In this document: positions 25,003 through 35,342 of the stretch, in pieces | Position numbering within the stretch: position 1 is the stretch's first letter | How the letters are laid out: every line of letters begins with the position of its first letter | Origin: Motacilla alba alba | Lineage: Eukaryota > Chordata > Aves > Passeriformes > Motacillidae | Direction of reading: 5' to 3' | Assembly (NCBI RefSeq): GCF_015832195.1 | Contig: NC_052027.1 | Location: forward strand, 2,356,001 to 2,420,000 | DNA length: 64,000 bases | The notes under the pieces: generated by a model | The model's database searches: none | Told to the model about the DNA's origin: nothing | The model's input: the letters and a program-made list of their open reading frames with translations, nothing else | Program-made: the position numbers and the translations under genes

Positions 25003-25189
25003 GGGATTTTTTGGTGGTGACATTCACCGGGGTGCTGGAGGGCCCTGTCCCCGCGGTGTTGTAGGCTCGGACTGTTGCAAAATACATCGTGTTCGCTCTC
25101 AGGCCCGTGATGTTTTTAGCTGTCACATTCCCACTGACTCTGACCTTCCCAGCTGTGCTTTCCTTGGGATCATCTATCCAATATAAAAC
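25003..25189 (-). CDS. CNTN6: CNTN6 exon: FnIII-3, second half
   Basis: 187 nt encode VLYWIDDPKES through NVTAKNITGLRAN and VRAYNTAGTGPSS to VNVTTKKS plus one base. The tyrosine-corner motif ATVRAYN is typical of FnIII domains. Three sequons (NVT, NIT, NVT) are present. Acceptor 'ctttttag', donor GTGAGT. Close match to CNTN6 in particular. Confidence 0.97.
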
Positions 25190-26372
25190 CTAAAAAGCGA
25201 GAACAAAGAACAGGCAGTTCATTGTGTTCCAGCAATTAGAGGCTTGGCTGGGAAGCAGACATGCTGACAAGGAAGATTTCGAGGAATACAGGATTTTTTT
25301 TGTACTCCAATCTAGCAGGATGTAAACCCAGGCATGAATATTTATAGAGAAGAAATAACATTTCAGAGACTGAATCCCAATTAAGGAACTAAATGAAATC
25401 CTTGAATTTACAGATGTCCAGAAGGAAACCTTTGATAAGGTAAGGAATGATAAAGGCTTTGTTAGTTTTATGGTTGAACACAATGAAAGAAAACCTTAGG
25501 AGATAAAAAAGAGCATTTATCTCAATCATCTAAAAGGTTTTTAATTATTTTGTATCCTGGCTCTAGTTTCTTCAGTGACACCTGTTTAGACCTGCTGGTT
25601 TTTTTCAGTGAGTAATTGATTTAGGAAGGCTTGTGGACTGTACATGACTCCTATTACCTTCATTTATACATTGCAATGATAGCACAGAATTTAAAGTGGT
25701 TTTGACTTGTTTTCCTCTTATCTACAAATTAAAAAAAAAAAAAGCATCAAATTGCATCACTGTGCAAGTAAAATGACCAGGAATGATATCTGCCAGGACT
25801 TAATTCTAAAATCACAGAATCATTTAGGTTGGAAAATATCTGTAAGTCCAACCATTAACTCAGCAATGCCAAGGCCAGCACTAAACCACATCCCCAAGTG
25901 CCACATCCACACAGCTTTTAAATCCCTGCAGGGATGGGGACTCCTCCACTGCCCTCCTCAAAAGTTTGAGTTAATGGTTGCACCTGATGGTCTTAAAGGT
26001 CTTTTCCAGCCTAAATGATTTTATTAAGAGGAGGGAGAAGTTAAAAGCTTTTCAGTGCACCACAACACAAGCTCTGGGTAGTGCTGGAGGACATTTATCC
26101 TGCCCTGCTCTGTCAGCAGTGCCACATGTGCCTGTCCCCAAATCTGAGCACAGAAAATCTGGGACAGAGCTGCAGTTCTGGGCTGTAAATCCTCCTGATT
26201 ATCTCAGGTGGGTTGCTGCTAACGAGAGCCAGGGAAAGAGCTCCACGCTCCGTTGGCTTGGAAGCAGCAGTTTGCTCATTGGGAGGAGGAACCAGAAGGC
26301 CAAAAGGATTCTGGACAGGAAAGGGACAACTCCAAGGTGTCAGAGCCCCTCACCCCGTGGCCCAGCCCTCAC
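25190..26372 (-). other. CNTN6: CNTN6 intron (1183 bp)
   Basis: Phase 0 intron in FnIII-3, holding a pair of opposed CR1 ends. The rest shows no feature. Confidence 0.85.
25809..26024. mobile_element. Two CR1 3' ends in inverted orientation
   Basis: A reverse-oriented CR1 (25809 to about 25955; 'cagaatcatttaggttgg', 'tgggga' region near the end) is followed by a plus-oriented CR1 tail (about 25968-26024; 'ggtcttttccagcctaaatg'). The outer arms are complementary over roughly 45-55 bp with mismatches, and both reach 'ccattaactc'/'gagttaatgg'. Together they form a foldback with a loop of about 110 bp. Confidence 0.8.
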
Positions 26373-26488
26373 CTCGTAGCCCAGCACCCTGCCCGTGTGC
26401 CGGTTCCAGGGGATGGGCAGCCAGGACACCTCCACCGCCGCCGCCGACACGCTCAGCGCTGAGGCGCCCGCCGGGGCCATCTGTGGCT
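26373..26488 (-). CDS. CNTN6: CNTN6 exon: FnIII-3, first half
   Basis: 116 nt encode PQMAPAGASALSVSAAAVEVSW to NRHTGRVLGYE, with the core tryptophan in VEVSW. The exon is GC- and CpG-rich compared with its neighbours. SALSVSAAAVEV looks alanine-enriched compared with the serine-rich mammalian sequence I remember. Acceptor 'cctgtcgcag', donor GTGAGG. Confidence 0.95.
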
Positions 26489-26999
26489 CTGCGACAGGGA
26501 AAACACAGCTGCTGGGACATGCTGTGACCACAGGGACAGTGCAAGCGGAGGACATGCTGGGGGAAGCAGCAGGAAGAGCCCCTGGGGTAACAATGAGCTC
26601 TGTTCTCCACTTATGGTGGGATGTCAGCAAAGCTTGTTCTCAGAATTGTCCATTCCCCATCTGCTGGAGCAGATTTTCAGAAATCAGCCACACTGAGTGG
26701 TCTGAGGAACCAAGCCCCCTGAGAGCAACACCTTTGGGTGTCTCCCAGTTTTCCCAACACGCTCAGCAGGAGCACCTTGGGGACAAATGAGTTGAAACAG
26801 CCTCTATACTGAAAATAATTCTGAAAATTTGCCTCTTGCTATTTTTACTTCAGATTCCCATCTCCTGCCTCACGTCTGTCATAAACATCCAATGAGCAGG
26901 TTTGAGCAGGGCCCTTAAAATCCCTGTGAGATCTGCCTGATCAGATCTGTCACCTATAGCTGCTACACACCCATTACCACTGAGAGTAACTCGTGTTAC
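26489..26999 (-). other. CNTN6: CNTN6 intron (511 bp)
   Basis: Phase 1 intron between FnIII-2 and FnIII-3. No mobile element was recognised. Confidence 0.85.
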
Positions 27000-27234
27000 C
27001 GTCCTCTCCTGAGTAGATGATGGAAACGGAGCTCAGGGTCCCTTCTCCCTCGTTGTTGTAGACACCAACTTTGACCTCGAAAGGAGAGAGGGGTGTGATG
27101 CTCTCGTTCCTATAAATGTATTTGCTGGATTCCACCGAGGCCACCACAGCTTTGGTCCAGGTTGTTGAGCCAAGGGGACGGAACATGACGACGTAGCCAA
27201 AACCTTCCCCGTTCTGGAGCTCTTCTGACACTGG
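27000..27234 (-). CDS. CNTN6: CNTN6 exon: most of FnIII-2
   Basis: 235 nt encode 78 residues: [18 protein letters not shown], then [33 protein letters not shown] and SIIYSGED, plus one base. [11 protein letters not shown] and [14 protein letters not shown] are contactin FnIII-2 hallmarks, and NES is a sequon. Acceptor 'tgtcaccacag', donor GTAACA. Confidence 0.97.
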
Positions 27235-29358
27235 CTGTGGTGACAGGGCAGTCAATAAAAGGTGTGCATGTATCCACAGTTTTAATTGAATCTTCATTGC
27301 CTGACTGTATTTTAGTGGTATTGATTTAGTTGGCTGTGCCTTGGAGAAGATAATAATGTTTGCCCCATCCGTCAATGTAATATTGAAATAAAAATCAAAA
27401 TAATAAATCTATCGGGGCAATCAATTTAGAAACAAAAGATCTGATCAGCTCCATTAAAGTTGTCTCTTTCAGGCATGAAGTTTGCAAAATTAAAAGCGTT
27501 TCACTCAGTACAAGTTGTAGCTTGTAGATTTTTTTTCTTTCCCCAAAGGGGCATAGGAATGCTAATTTTAAATAAATGATTTTAAGGGAAAAAAAGAGTT
27601 GGGAAGGAACAAATGTATACAAAGAAATGTGTGTCAGTTGTATAATTGCCTGCCTCTGAGTGCAGTACTGATGTATTTTTTTCAGCAAGGAGAAAGCCTC
27701 AAGTGCATGAACATATTCTTATTTAAGTTCTCAGAACAGAAATGTTCCTGCAAGTCAACATGGCAAAATTAATGTTTCTATTAATAAAATCTCATGTCAA
27801 GATACGTATGAAAGGCTCAAACTGAAAAGGCAATTACAGCAACACCGTGTCCAGCATGAAGTTTGGTTTTTCACGGGATAAAAATACTTCCACATTCTCA
27901 AAGTAAGAGGACATTTATGAAATAAAATCAGGATTAAATGGAGAAAGGAAATGTTTCTCAGTAAAACTGCATTTATTTCAGAAGCTTGCATCAAAGGAAG
28001 GGGCATGGAAAAGGGTGCAAAAAGACAGAAAAAGGGTCAGGACCTGAGTCCTGGCTTCAACCTCTTCTGCAAACTCTTGGGAGCACAAACAGTGTGAGAT
28101 GATAGGGGGAAATCTGGAAGCACTTCAGAAGACTTCAGGGCACTTATGATATTTTTACCATAAATTCCTTCTAATTCTAATAATAAAAATAATGATAATA
28201 AGCCTACTCTGGCATTTACAACACATGTATTTCCTTCTGTGTTTTACAAACACCCAATATTCCCCTTTCCATCTCTTTTCCAGCCCTGAGAGAGTTAAAT
28301 ATGAGGAATGATGCCTCACTGGGGATTTATAGGAGTTCAAGCTACTTTCTAGAGCATTTAATTTGTTTTTGAGGCTTCTGTGACCTCAGATTTAATCAAG
28401 ACATTTAGTGAGTTCATCACAGAAAGCCGCAGAGTCGTGTTCAGTGTTGTTTGCTGGCCATAACTAGGATTTCTCCTGGCTGTTTTTCGGGACACACTAC
28501 GGAGTCCAACAGGATAATTTGATTGAGATCTCTCAGGTTGCTTTCGATTTTCATGTTCTTCTGCTCCCAAAGAGGAGAAAATGAAACAAAAGAGTGAAAG
28601 GTGCAGATGGGGGAAAACTTAGCTCAGGGAAAGTGGAATTTCACTCTGTTTGCAGCACAGGGAGGGGAAAACATCAGCGGTGTTATTTATCTAGTGGGGA
28701 TTTAAAAAAAAATTCTTTGGATCTGATTTTTCACTTTTTGACCAAGCAGCTACCCCATCACTTCCCAGGCTTTGCCAGAGGCTGCCAGCCTTCATCCCAG
28801 CCTGTGGGAAGCTGCTGGGAGGTGGAAAAGGAGGATCCTTCCCACAGCACTCACTTTCTACTCTGTGAAGTGACCTGCACTCACCCTTTCCAACTTGGCT
28901 GGCATTAACTGCTCTGGAAATGTGTATTCTCTGCTCTCGCTGGAGTGCTGCAGAATTAAAGGGCTCATCTCCTTTAACGCATAATAGGATATGTCTTGTC
29001 AGCACAGTGTTCCAGAATGGAAAACGTGTAAACAAAAGTAGGAAAAATGTAAATGCAGAAAATGGCCAAGCAGATTAGTGTGTTAAGCACCTCCTGTACA
29101 ATGGAGATAAGAGGGTTATGCAGACTTCTAAACATCTTTACAACATGACTCTTAAACTGTTTATTTTTACAAATTGTTCCCTACAAGACGGAAAACTTGC
29201 TGTATCTCTTACAGGCTGTTTGCTTTCCACATCCAGGGTGAAATCCAGGCTCAACCAAAGCCGGTGACCCAAGGCCTTTGGATTTCAGCAGGGCTGTGAT
29301 TTCACCCACAGGTTTATCCCCTTTGGACAAACCTGGGGTTCTCTGAGCTCAGAATTAC
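27235..29358 (-). other. CNTN6: CNTN6 intron (2124 bp)
   Basis: Phase 0 intron within FnIII-2, donor GTAATT. AT-rich; I recognise no mobile element or gene in it. Confidence 0.8.
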
Positions 29359-29429
29359 CTCCCATGTGATGACCAGCTCGGAGCGGCTCCCTCCTCCTCC
29401 GCCGATGTTCGCCGGTGCCACCACAGGAA
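29359..29429 (-). CDS. CNTN6: CNTN6 71-bp exon: start of FnIII-2
   Basis: This short exon encodes PVVAPANIGGGGGSRSELVI then TWE after completing a split valine codon. The glycine run before SRSELVITW is a contactin signature; birds and mammals differ by one residue there (IG here, IH in human as I recall). Acceptor 'ttcttctccag', donor GTAATT. A CR1 fragment starts about 28 nt upstream. Confidence 0.95.
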
Positions 29430-29456
29430 CTGGAGAAGAAAAGGAGTTGGTGTTGG

Positions 29457-29975
29457 CAGCTGGTTCCCCAAGGCTCAGTCCTGGGGCCAGCCCTGTTTAG
29501 TGTCTTTATGGCTGATCTGGAGCTCAGGAAGATCACAGATTGGGTGTGTGGATGTGCTGGGTGGGAGTGTGGATGTGCTGGAGGGCTCTGCAGAGGGATC
29601 TGGGCAGGATGGATCCATGGGCTGGGGCCAGCGGTGTGAGGCTCAACAAGGTGACGTGCAGGGTCCTGCTCTTGAGTCACAACAGCCCCAAGGAGCACTC
29701 CAAGATGGGGGAAGAGTGGCTGGAAGTGGCCCAGCAAAAAAGGAGCTGGGGGGGCTGGTGACACCAGCTGAAGACGAGGCCAGGTGTGCCCAGGTGAGGA
29801 GGAAGGCCAAGGTCACCTGGCCTGGATCAGCAATGGTGTGGCCACAGGAGCAGGGCACTGATTGTCTCTCTGCACTGGGCACTGCTGAGGCCACACCTCG
29901 AGTGCTTGTCCAGCTCTGCACAAAGCTGTGGTCAGCCACAGGTTGGGCTCAGTGATCCTGGAGGCCTTTCCAAGT
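29457..29975 (+). mobile_element. CR1 LINE with reverse-transcriptase remnant
   Basis: The plus strand encodes VPQGSVLGPALFSVFMADLE, the conserved region of the CR1 ORF2 reverse transcriptase just before its catalytic site. A decayed C-terminal part follows in shifted frames (LQRDLGRMDPWAGA, MGEEWLEVAQQKRSWG). The YADD-type catalytic box is lost in a deletion near 29530. After the RT remnant the sequence jumps to a CR1 tail ('ggttgggctcagtgatcctg'). A dead, internally deleted copy, antisense to CNTN6. Confidence 0.9.
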
Positions 29976-30540
29976 GGGTGATCCGAGGATTTCCTCCCTC
30001 ACCTGCAGCCATTCCACCTCTCACAGTGGAGCAGGGATTACATTGCACCGCAGCCCATTTGAAATGAACTGAAATGATGTTTACACGTTTTCTAAGGCTG
30101 AAGCCATAGATGAATTTGATACATGAGTACCCTGGTTCAAAAAATTAATTAAAGAACTGGGAGCATCAAGTATCTGACATTATTATGCCTCATCAACTAA
30201 TTGGCAAAATGATGTTCCATTCAGACTGTAGCTGCAACACTACTGATTTACTAATTATGCATTTGTTCAGTAAACATGTTGTTGGAGCAATATATTAATT
30301 TTTTTAATTGGTTGTATGCTTTTCTCAGCAAACTCAGAACTCACAAGTTGCTTTTCTCCTTCTCCCAAGACTGTAAATGTCCAAAAGTTGGTTGAAGAGA
30401 GTTGCATTTCTCCAGCATTCCACAGGTGTGTGGCGCCAGAGGTGGAGGACTGAGATCAGGGAGCTTTGTTGAGGCTGAAGGGGCTCATGGTGGAGAGGCA
30501 AAGACAGTATCAGCACTTCCTGCCTCTTGCTTTATATTTC

Positions 30541-30592
30541 TTCTTTAAGGTCCCTTCCAACCCAGCCCATTCTATGGTTCCATGATATCATG
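30541..30592 (+). mobile_element. CR1 LINE tail
   Basis: 'ggtcccttccaacccagccc' followed by 'attctatggttccatgat' is the last 50 bp of a CR1 with its terminal octamer repeats. Confidence 0.85.
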
Positions 30593-32020
30593 TTCTTTTT
30601 CAGCTGCTGGAGAAGTATAAGAGAAGAGGACATCCCTGGAACAGGCAGAGACAGGAATCTTCTACAGGACAGTTGGTGGTTCCATCTCCAAATCCTATCT
30701 TTAGAAATTTCAAGATTGTTTTGTCATTGTCTTCATTCAGCTCTCACTGTCTGAAAAGCTGATGTGTAGGGTGAGAAATAGGAGTGATGTTTACATCTCA
30801 GAAGCCTTTTTTCAGAGATTTTGGGCAAGTTTTGCCATATCTGCTTGTCCTTCCCCTTGACAAATGCATTAACCCAGCTCCAAGGGTGGCAATAAAAGCA
30901 ACAGTGCTTAAAGTTCACCGAAACTGATGCCAGCCCATGATATAATTTACATTACATATAATTAAATATATAAATTATATATAATTTCCATATTCTAGTC
31001 CATGTATAAATAAATATCTGATTTCATCCTCTAGAAATGGGAGGAATTTCAGAATAATTTTGCTGTGCAGCCATAAGAGTGAGTCTAAGAGCCAGCAGCC
31101 TGGGCTCTTCTGGAGGGTTTCACAGAGCTGCTCATTTTTGTCACTCACAGTCAGTGTCTTTGGGCACATCAGAGGCAAACAATCCCAGACTGACAAGAAC
31201 TGCATGGAAACAGCAAAACAAACTTTCAAGCCTGGTGTTTCACTGTTTCATGAACCAAGTGATGCTCAATTAGCTCATGTGTTAAATGTGTTTGGTACTT
31301 GCTACATTTGCATGGGGAAAATTTTGTGCTGCAGCTCAGCAGAGCCTCAACTGGGTCAGAGTTGAGAAACAGATGAAAATTTACAGCTGAGTGCACCAAC
31401 AGAGGCTCAATTAATTCTCAGCTCCATTTTAATGAAACGAACAGTGGCTCATTTGCATTCACAAATCTACTAATGCTCAGATTTTAGCTGGTAAAATAGT
31501 TATTACAACAGCAGAGCTCAAATCCACCCTTTCCTGGCCAGGTATTTGCTGCCCACACTGCCCTGCTGATTTCAGGTTCCTATTCTGACTAAAAAATTAA
31601 AGAAGCTGATATTGTCCCACTGCACTGCAATGTTTTGAGACAGGGATTTACAGCAGTGAAGGAGTTAAGCAGCTAAAATCCTGAAGTGAGTCTTTCTGCC
31701 TCTTTTGTCAAACTTCAGGCAGAGCTACACTGTAGAGAAATAATCTTCCTTGTGTTATTGCCATGATAAATAACAATAATTTTATTGTTTCTTTCTCCTC
31801 CTTGCCCCAGCCTTGTGAATCCCTCTAATAAATAAATAAATAAAAGCTTTAAAAGATGAAAGCTTTCACTGCCTGTCTAGTTTTGAATATCCCACTTTAC
31901 AAAGCCCCACGGTGGTAACAGCAACAAAAACCTTCTCAAGATTGATTTGGTCTTTGTGATCAATGATGTAATGGAGAATATTCATTTGAGATACTCTGCT
32001 GGGAAATTTAAAAAATTTGA

Positions 32021-32098
32021 CCTCCTCTGGAAGGTGCTGGGGTTGGAACTAGATGGTCTTTAAGGTCCCTACCAATCCAAACCATTCTGGGATTCTAT
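32021..32098 (+). mobile_element. CR1 LINE tail
   Basis: 'ggggttggaactagatggtc', 'aaccattctgggattctatt' mark a short CR1 3' end, antisense to CNTN6. Confidence 0.88.
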
Positions 32099-32784
32099 TC
32101 CCATAAAAAAATGGATTCCACATTCTAAAATAAATATATTTTCTACTGTATAATGTACAATACTGTATTTTGAGTTCTGTCCTGAAATGCAGCTTGCCAA
32201 ACTTCGGAGCTTGGCAAATGAGATAAACAGAGAAGAGAAAGTGGATTGTAAAAGCTGCTTCCATTTTACTGCTTTCCATCCCATAAACACTGATTTTATG
32301 GGTGGGAGACAGTTGATAAGCAGGGGGCTGGAAGGAACATAAAGGTTTTGGCTGCAAATAAATTGTACCAAACTGAGCAGGTCAGAGGACTGACAGTGTT
32401 GGTCACCCAAGAATGAGGCGGCTTCCCCTGAGGTGCCAAGTCCCAGAAGATGAATGAGTAAAGGTCAGACAGACAGACAGACAGAAAGGATTCCACTCTG
32501 GAGTCAGTAGAAGCTGTTGGTTTCACTGGGCTTTGGATGCTGTCATTTATCTCCTCCAATATCCAGAGTTAAAATTATCCCGCTCCTCCTGCTGCTCAGG
32601 TATCAAACACCTCTGCAGCCAAGGGACATTCAGAGAGTGGAGTTACCATTCCACGTGCAAGTGCCTGAGCAGGGCAAAAACTTGGATTTAATTGGGAGAA
32701 CAAAAATTGTTCTGCCCAATTGCTTGAGTGAAAGGTTGGTTGGGACACATCAAAGGGAGGAACATAGGCCAACTCCAGCTTTTA

Positions 32785-33385
32785 TCATGGAATGCCAGGA
32801 TGGTTTGGGTTGGAAGGGACCTTAGAGCCTATCCAGTCCCACCACCTTCCACTATCCTGGTTTCTTGTGCAGGCTGCCCTAGAACAGAGGCTGGGCAGAG
32901 TCACAGAATAAAGCAGGGATTTATCCAAAGCATCTCCTCCATGGATCCACCTTGGGCAGCACAAGAGCCCAGCCAGGGCTGCCCCCAAGAGGAACCCAAA
33001 TGGTCCCAAAATGCACGAGCGCTCCCGGGGTCTCTGCCTTGGCTCAGCTCTGCTCCATTTGCACCTTGCAGTTCATTGTCCCGTTCCAGCTTTAGCCCAG
33101 GCACTCCCACCCTGCTTGTTTTTCTCTCTGCAGCCCACGCTGTTTGTGCTCCTGGGCTGAGCTTTGGATCATTTGTCCTTGGTGCCCAGCTGGAGCAGGA
33201 ATTGTTTTGTCTCCCTGCTCTGTGCACAGAGCTCACCATCCCCTGATAGGAAGCTCAGACCCGCACACTAAAGCAGCACAGAATGTGAAAAATAGAAAAC
33301 CTAAAACCTGAGGCATCAATCCCAGGCTGCTCCAAGTCCCATCCAGTTACAGGTTCTCGTGGAACACTTTGGATCCCTGCCTGTG
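32785..33385 (-). mobile_element. CR1 LINE interrupted by an LTR-like insertion
   Basis: CR1 sequence runs from 'aggatggtttgggttggaag' to 'ccaccttccactatcctgg' (32785-32860). It stops, then resumes at 33319 with 'atcccaggctgctccaagtc' and decays by about 33385. In intact copies these parts are contiguous. The intervening 458 bp (32861-33318) are non-CR1. Confidence 0.8.
32861..33318 (-). mobile_element. LTR-like insertion nested in CR1
   Basis: The 458-bp insert begins TGATGCC on the minus strand and ends near AAGAAAC. Flanks are imperfect copies ('tatcctgg' and 'aatcccagg'), consistent with an old target duplication. A GATAAA poly(A)-like signal lies near the 3' end on the minus strand, about 80 bp from the boundary. 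Size and placement fit an old solo LTR, but the CA end is mutated or misplaced, so another insertion type is possible. Confidence 0.55.
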
Positions 33386-33482
33386 GAATTGGGTAAATAA
33401 CCCTGTAGGAATGAGTGGCTCTGCTGCAATGAAATTCCCACAGCTGAGAGCTGGAAAAACCTGGCAGGAAGCAGGGCCTTAC

Positions 33483-33632
33483 CTGCTGCTTTGGTTTTCA
33501 GGAGAGCTGATGGCCTGCTGGGCTCCCCGATCCCAACGCTGTTGCTGGCGACCACGCGGAACTCGTACTCAACCCAGGGGCTTAAATCCACCACGGTGGC
33601 CTTGTGAGTCCTGCCATTAATGACCTCAGGAG
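33483..33632 (-). CDS. CNTN6: CNTN6 exon: FnIII-1, second half
   Basis: 150 nt encode PEVINGRTHKATVV, LSPWVEYEFRVVASNSVGIG and EPSRPSALLKTKAA plus one base. WVEYEFRVVA is the contactin FnIII-1 tyrosine-corner motif. Acceptor 'tttgccttcag', donor GTAAGG. Confidence 0.97.
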
Positions 33633-33724
33633 CTGAAGGCAAACATGACACCAGCAGTGGGTTTTCGAGGTAATTACTGGTATGTACTAAATAAAAATTC
33701 CAAGGCAAGTCCCACATTGCTCAC
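33633..33724 (-). other. CNTN6: CNTN6 92-bp intron
   Basis: Donor GTGAGC, acceptor 'ccttcag', phase 1. This is close to the lower size limit for vertebrate introns. Retention would add 92 nt, shift the frame and reach a stop within about ten codons. Confidence 0.93.
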
Positions 33725-33883
33725 CTGTGGCGACCGCCTGCCATCCCACCGAGAAGGGAGTCCTGGTCTGGACACTGTAGATCTGCACTGGGCTGTTGTT
33801 ATCTGCTCCAGGCTTCCAGGATAACCCAGCAGTTGTGCTAGAAACATGTTCAACTTTAACATCTTCTGGTGGACCTGGAGGGC
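33725..33883 (-). CDS. CNTN6: CNTN6 exon: FnIII-1, first half
   Basis: 159 nt encode [20 protein letters not shown], the core tryptophan in [12 protein letters not shown], and [15 protein letters not shown] plus one base. PPEDVKVEH and [11 protein letters not shown] support CNTN6. Acceptor 'gatcgtgtcag' is pyrimidine-poor close to the AG. Donor GTGAGC. Confidence 0.97.
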
Positions 33884-34691
33884 CTGACACGATCAGCATT
33901 TTAAGAGGAAGGTATTGGGAAGAGAAGATTCACCGCTGGAATGGGTTGGGCAACTCTTACTTTCTCAAGTCAGAGGAATTATTCATGAAGCTGCAGTGTC
34001 ATAAAAGCTGCACAATCCCTAAATGATGGCTCCATGCCTGGATTACATTTTTATGAGTCAGGAAAATTAATGTCTTGATGTCACTAACATGAAAACTACA
34101 AACAAAGGAATGATTTCTTCTTTGTGTCTGACAAAGAAAGGCACCCAGTGTTGTCTTTTGTTGAACCACTGAACAGTCTGAGAATTCCTACTGAATTCAA
34201 TCAAAACTGAGGTTCAGAAGGAATGCAGGAAGGTGCACTACACAGATTTCTGATTTCTCCTAGGGTTTACAGACCTGCTCCCGTGACAGCATTTCCTCAC
34301 TGCTGGCAGTAAAAAGCTGAGCTAGAAAATACTATTTCATATTATCTCCAAACAGGGGAAAGGAATGAGATATTTTGATTTTCCCAGCCTGCACTGTGAC
34401 CCAGAGATGCCTGAAGCAAATAACAACACTGCTGAGATTAGAGGATTTCCCTCCCATCTGTGTAGCCCAAAATTTTTGCCAAAGACACCAGGGCAGAACT
34501 GCAGAGGTTCTCCTGGGTTGGCTGAACACCAGGATCATGCTGGCCACAATTCTGGGGCCAAGAGTTCTCTATTGAGATGTGTAATTGACATCCTAGGAGC
34601 TGTTTAAACAAAGCTGATGTTGTTTAATTCCTCTAGAAGATTTAATTCCTAATTCCTCTAGAAGACATGTGTGTCTCCCTTACAGACATAC
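33884..34691 (-). other. CNTN6: CNTN6 intron (808 bp)
   Basis: Phase 1 intron between Ig6 and FnIII-1. A near-duplicate 'ttcctctagaagattta / ttcctctagaagaca' occurs at 34629-34667. No mobile element was recognised. Confidence 0.8.
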
Positions 34692-34809
34692 CTCTCACAA
34701 TTATATCTGCTGCTGCAGATTGACTGTCTAAAGAAGTTTGCACCATGCACACATATTTCCCAGAATGATGCAGCTGAATATTTCTTATCATCAAATCCCC
34801 AGCAGATTC
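34692..34809 (-). CDS. CNTN6: CNTN6 exon: Ig6, second half
   Basis: 118 nt encode [30 protein letters not shown] and SAAADIIVR plus one base. The D-x-G-x-Y-x-C type motif (HSGKYVC) supplies the second Ig6 cysteine. [10 protein letters not shown] is invariant across contactins. Acceptor 'tatctctccag', donor GTATGT. Confidence 0.97.
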
Positions 34810-35166
34810 CTGGAGAGATAAAAAAAAAAGAAGAAAAAAAAAAGAACAAAGTAAACTAATCACTCACAACATGCTTCCCATACTGGGCATTTTTATAAAT
34901 TGCTCAATATTAATACAAAATTCAGCTTTTAAATTAAAATATTCATAGCTATCATCAGTTTCTTTCGTGGGGACATTTTTATTATGGCTTCACAAATAAC
35001 TCAAGCGCCTTTATGAAATTTAGGGAAGAAAAATAAATGTTTGCAGCCCTTGTAAAGAAACAGTGATTTGCCAGGCCTATAAACAGCGAGGGAGGAATTA
35101 TGACAAACATTCGTGTCGTGTGAAGACTGTGGCAAAGAGTTTCATTAAGGAGTTTGGGAAACTCAC
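34810..35166 (-). other. CNTN6: CNTN6 intron (357 bp)
   Basis: Phase 0 intron within Ig6, donor GTGAGT. It starts and ends without recognisable repeats. Confidence 0.88.
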
Positions 35167-35342
35167 CCTTCCAATCCTTTCAAAGTGATGGATTCCTCTG
35201 CTCAAATCAATCCTCTGGCCATTGAACGACCACGAGAACCCCACGTCCAGGGAGGGGTCGTGGGACACCTGGCATGGCAGGACAATGCTCTCTCCAACTG
35301 TTACATCTGTGTCCAGGGGGGGAATAGTGATGACAGTCCTTT
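35167..35342 (-). CDS. CNTN6: CNTN6 exon: Ig6, first half
   Basis: 176 nt encode RTVITIPPLDTDVTVGESIV, LPCQVSHDPSLDVGFSWSFN and HHFERIGR. LPCQVSHDP holds the first Ig6 cysteine and SWSFNG the core tryptophan. The exon ends IGR where human CNTN6 has IGG as I recall. Acceptor 'gtctcctcag', donor GTGAGT. Confidence 0.97.

Larger units (their letters stand above)
29430..33482 (-). other. CNTN6: CNTN6 intron (4053 bp)
   Basis: Phase 1 intron between FnIII-1 and FnIII-2. It holds four mobile-element pieces, an (AATA)n run near 31826-31843, an (ACAG)n run near 32467-32484 and an AT-rich stretch near 30945-30985. The repeat-free block at 30060-30305 has several ATTA/TAAT cores and looks like a non-coding element candidate. 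Confidence 0.8.
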
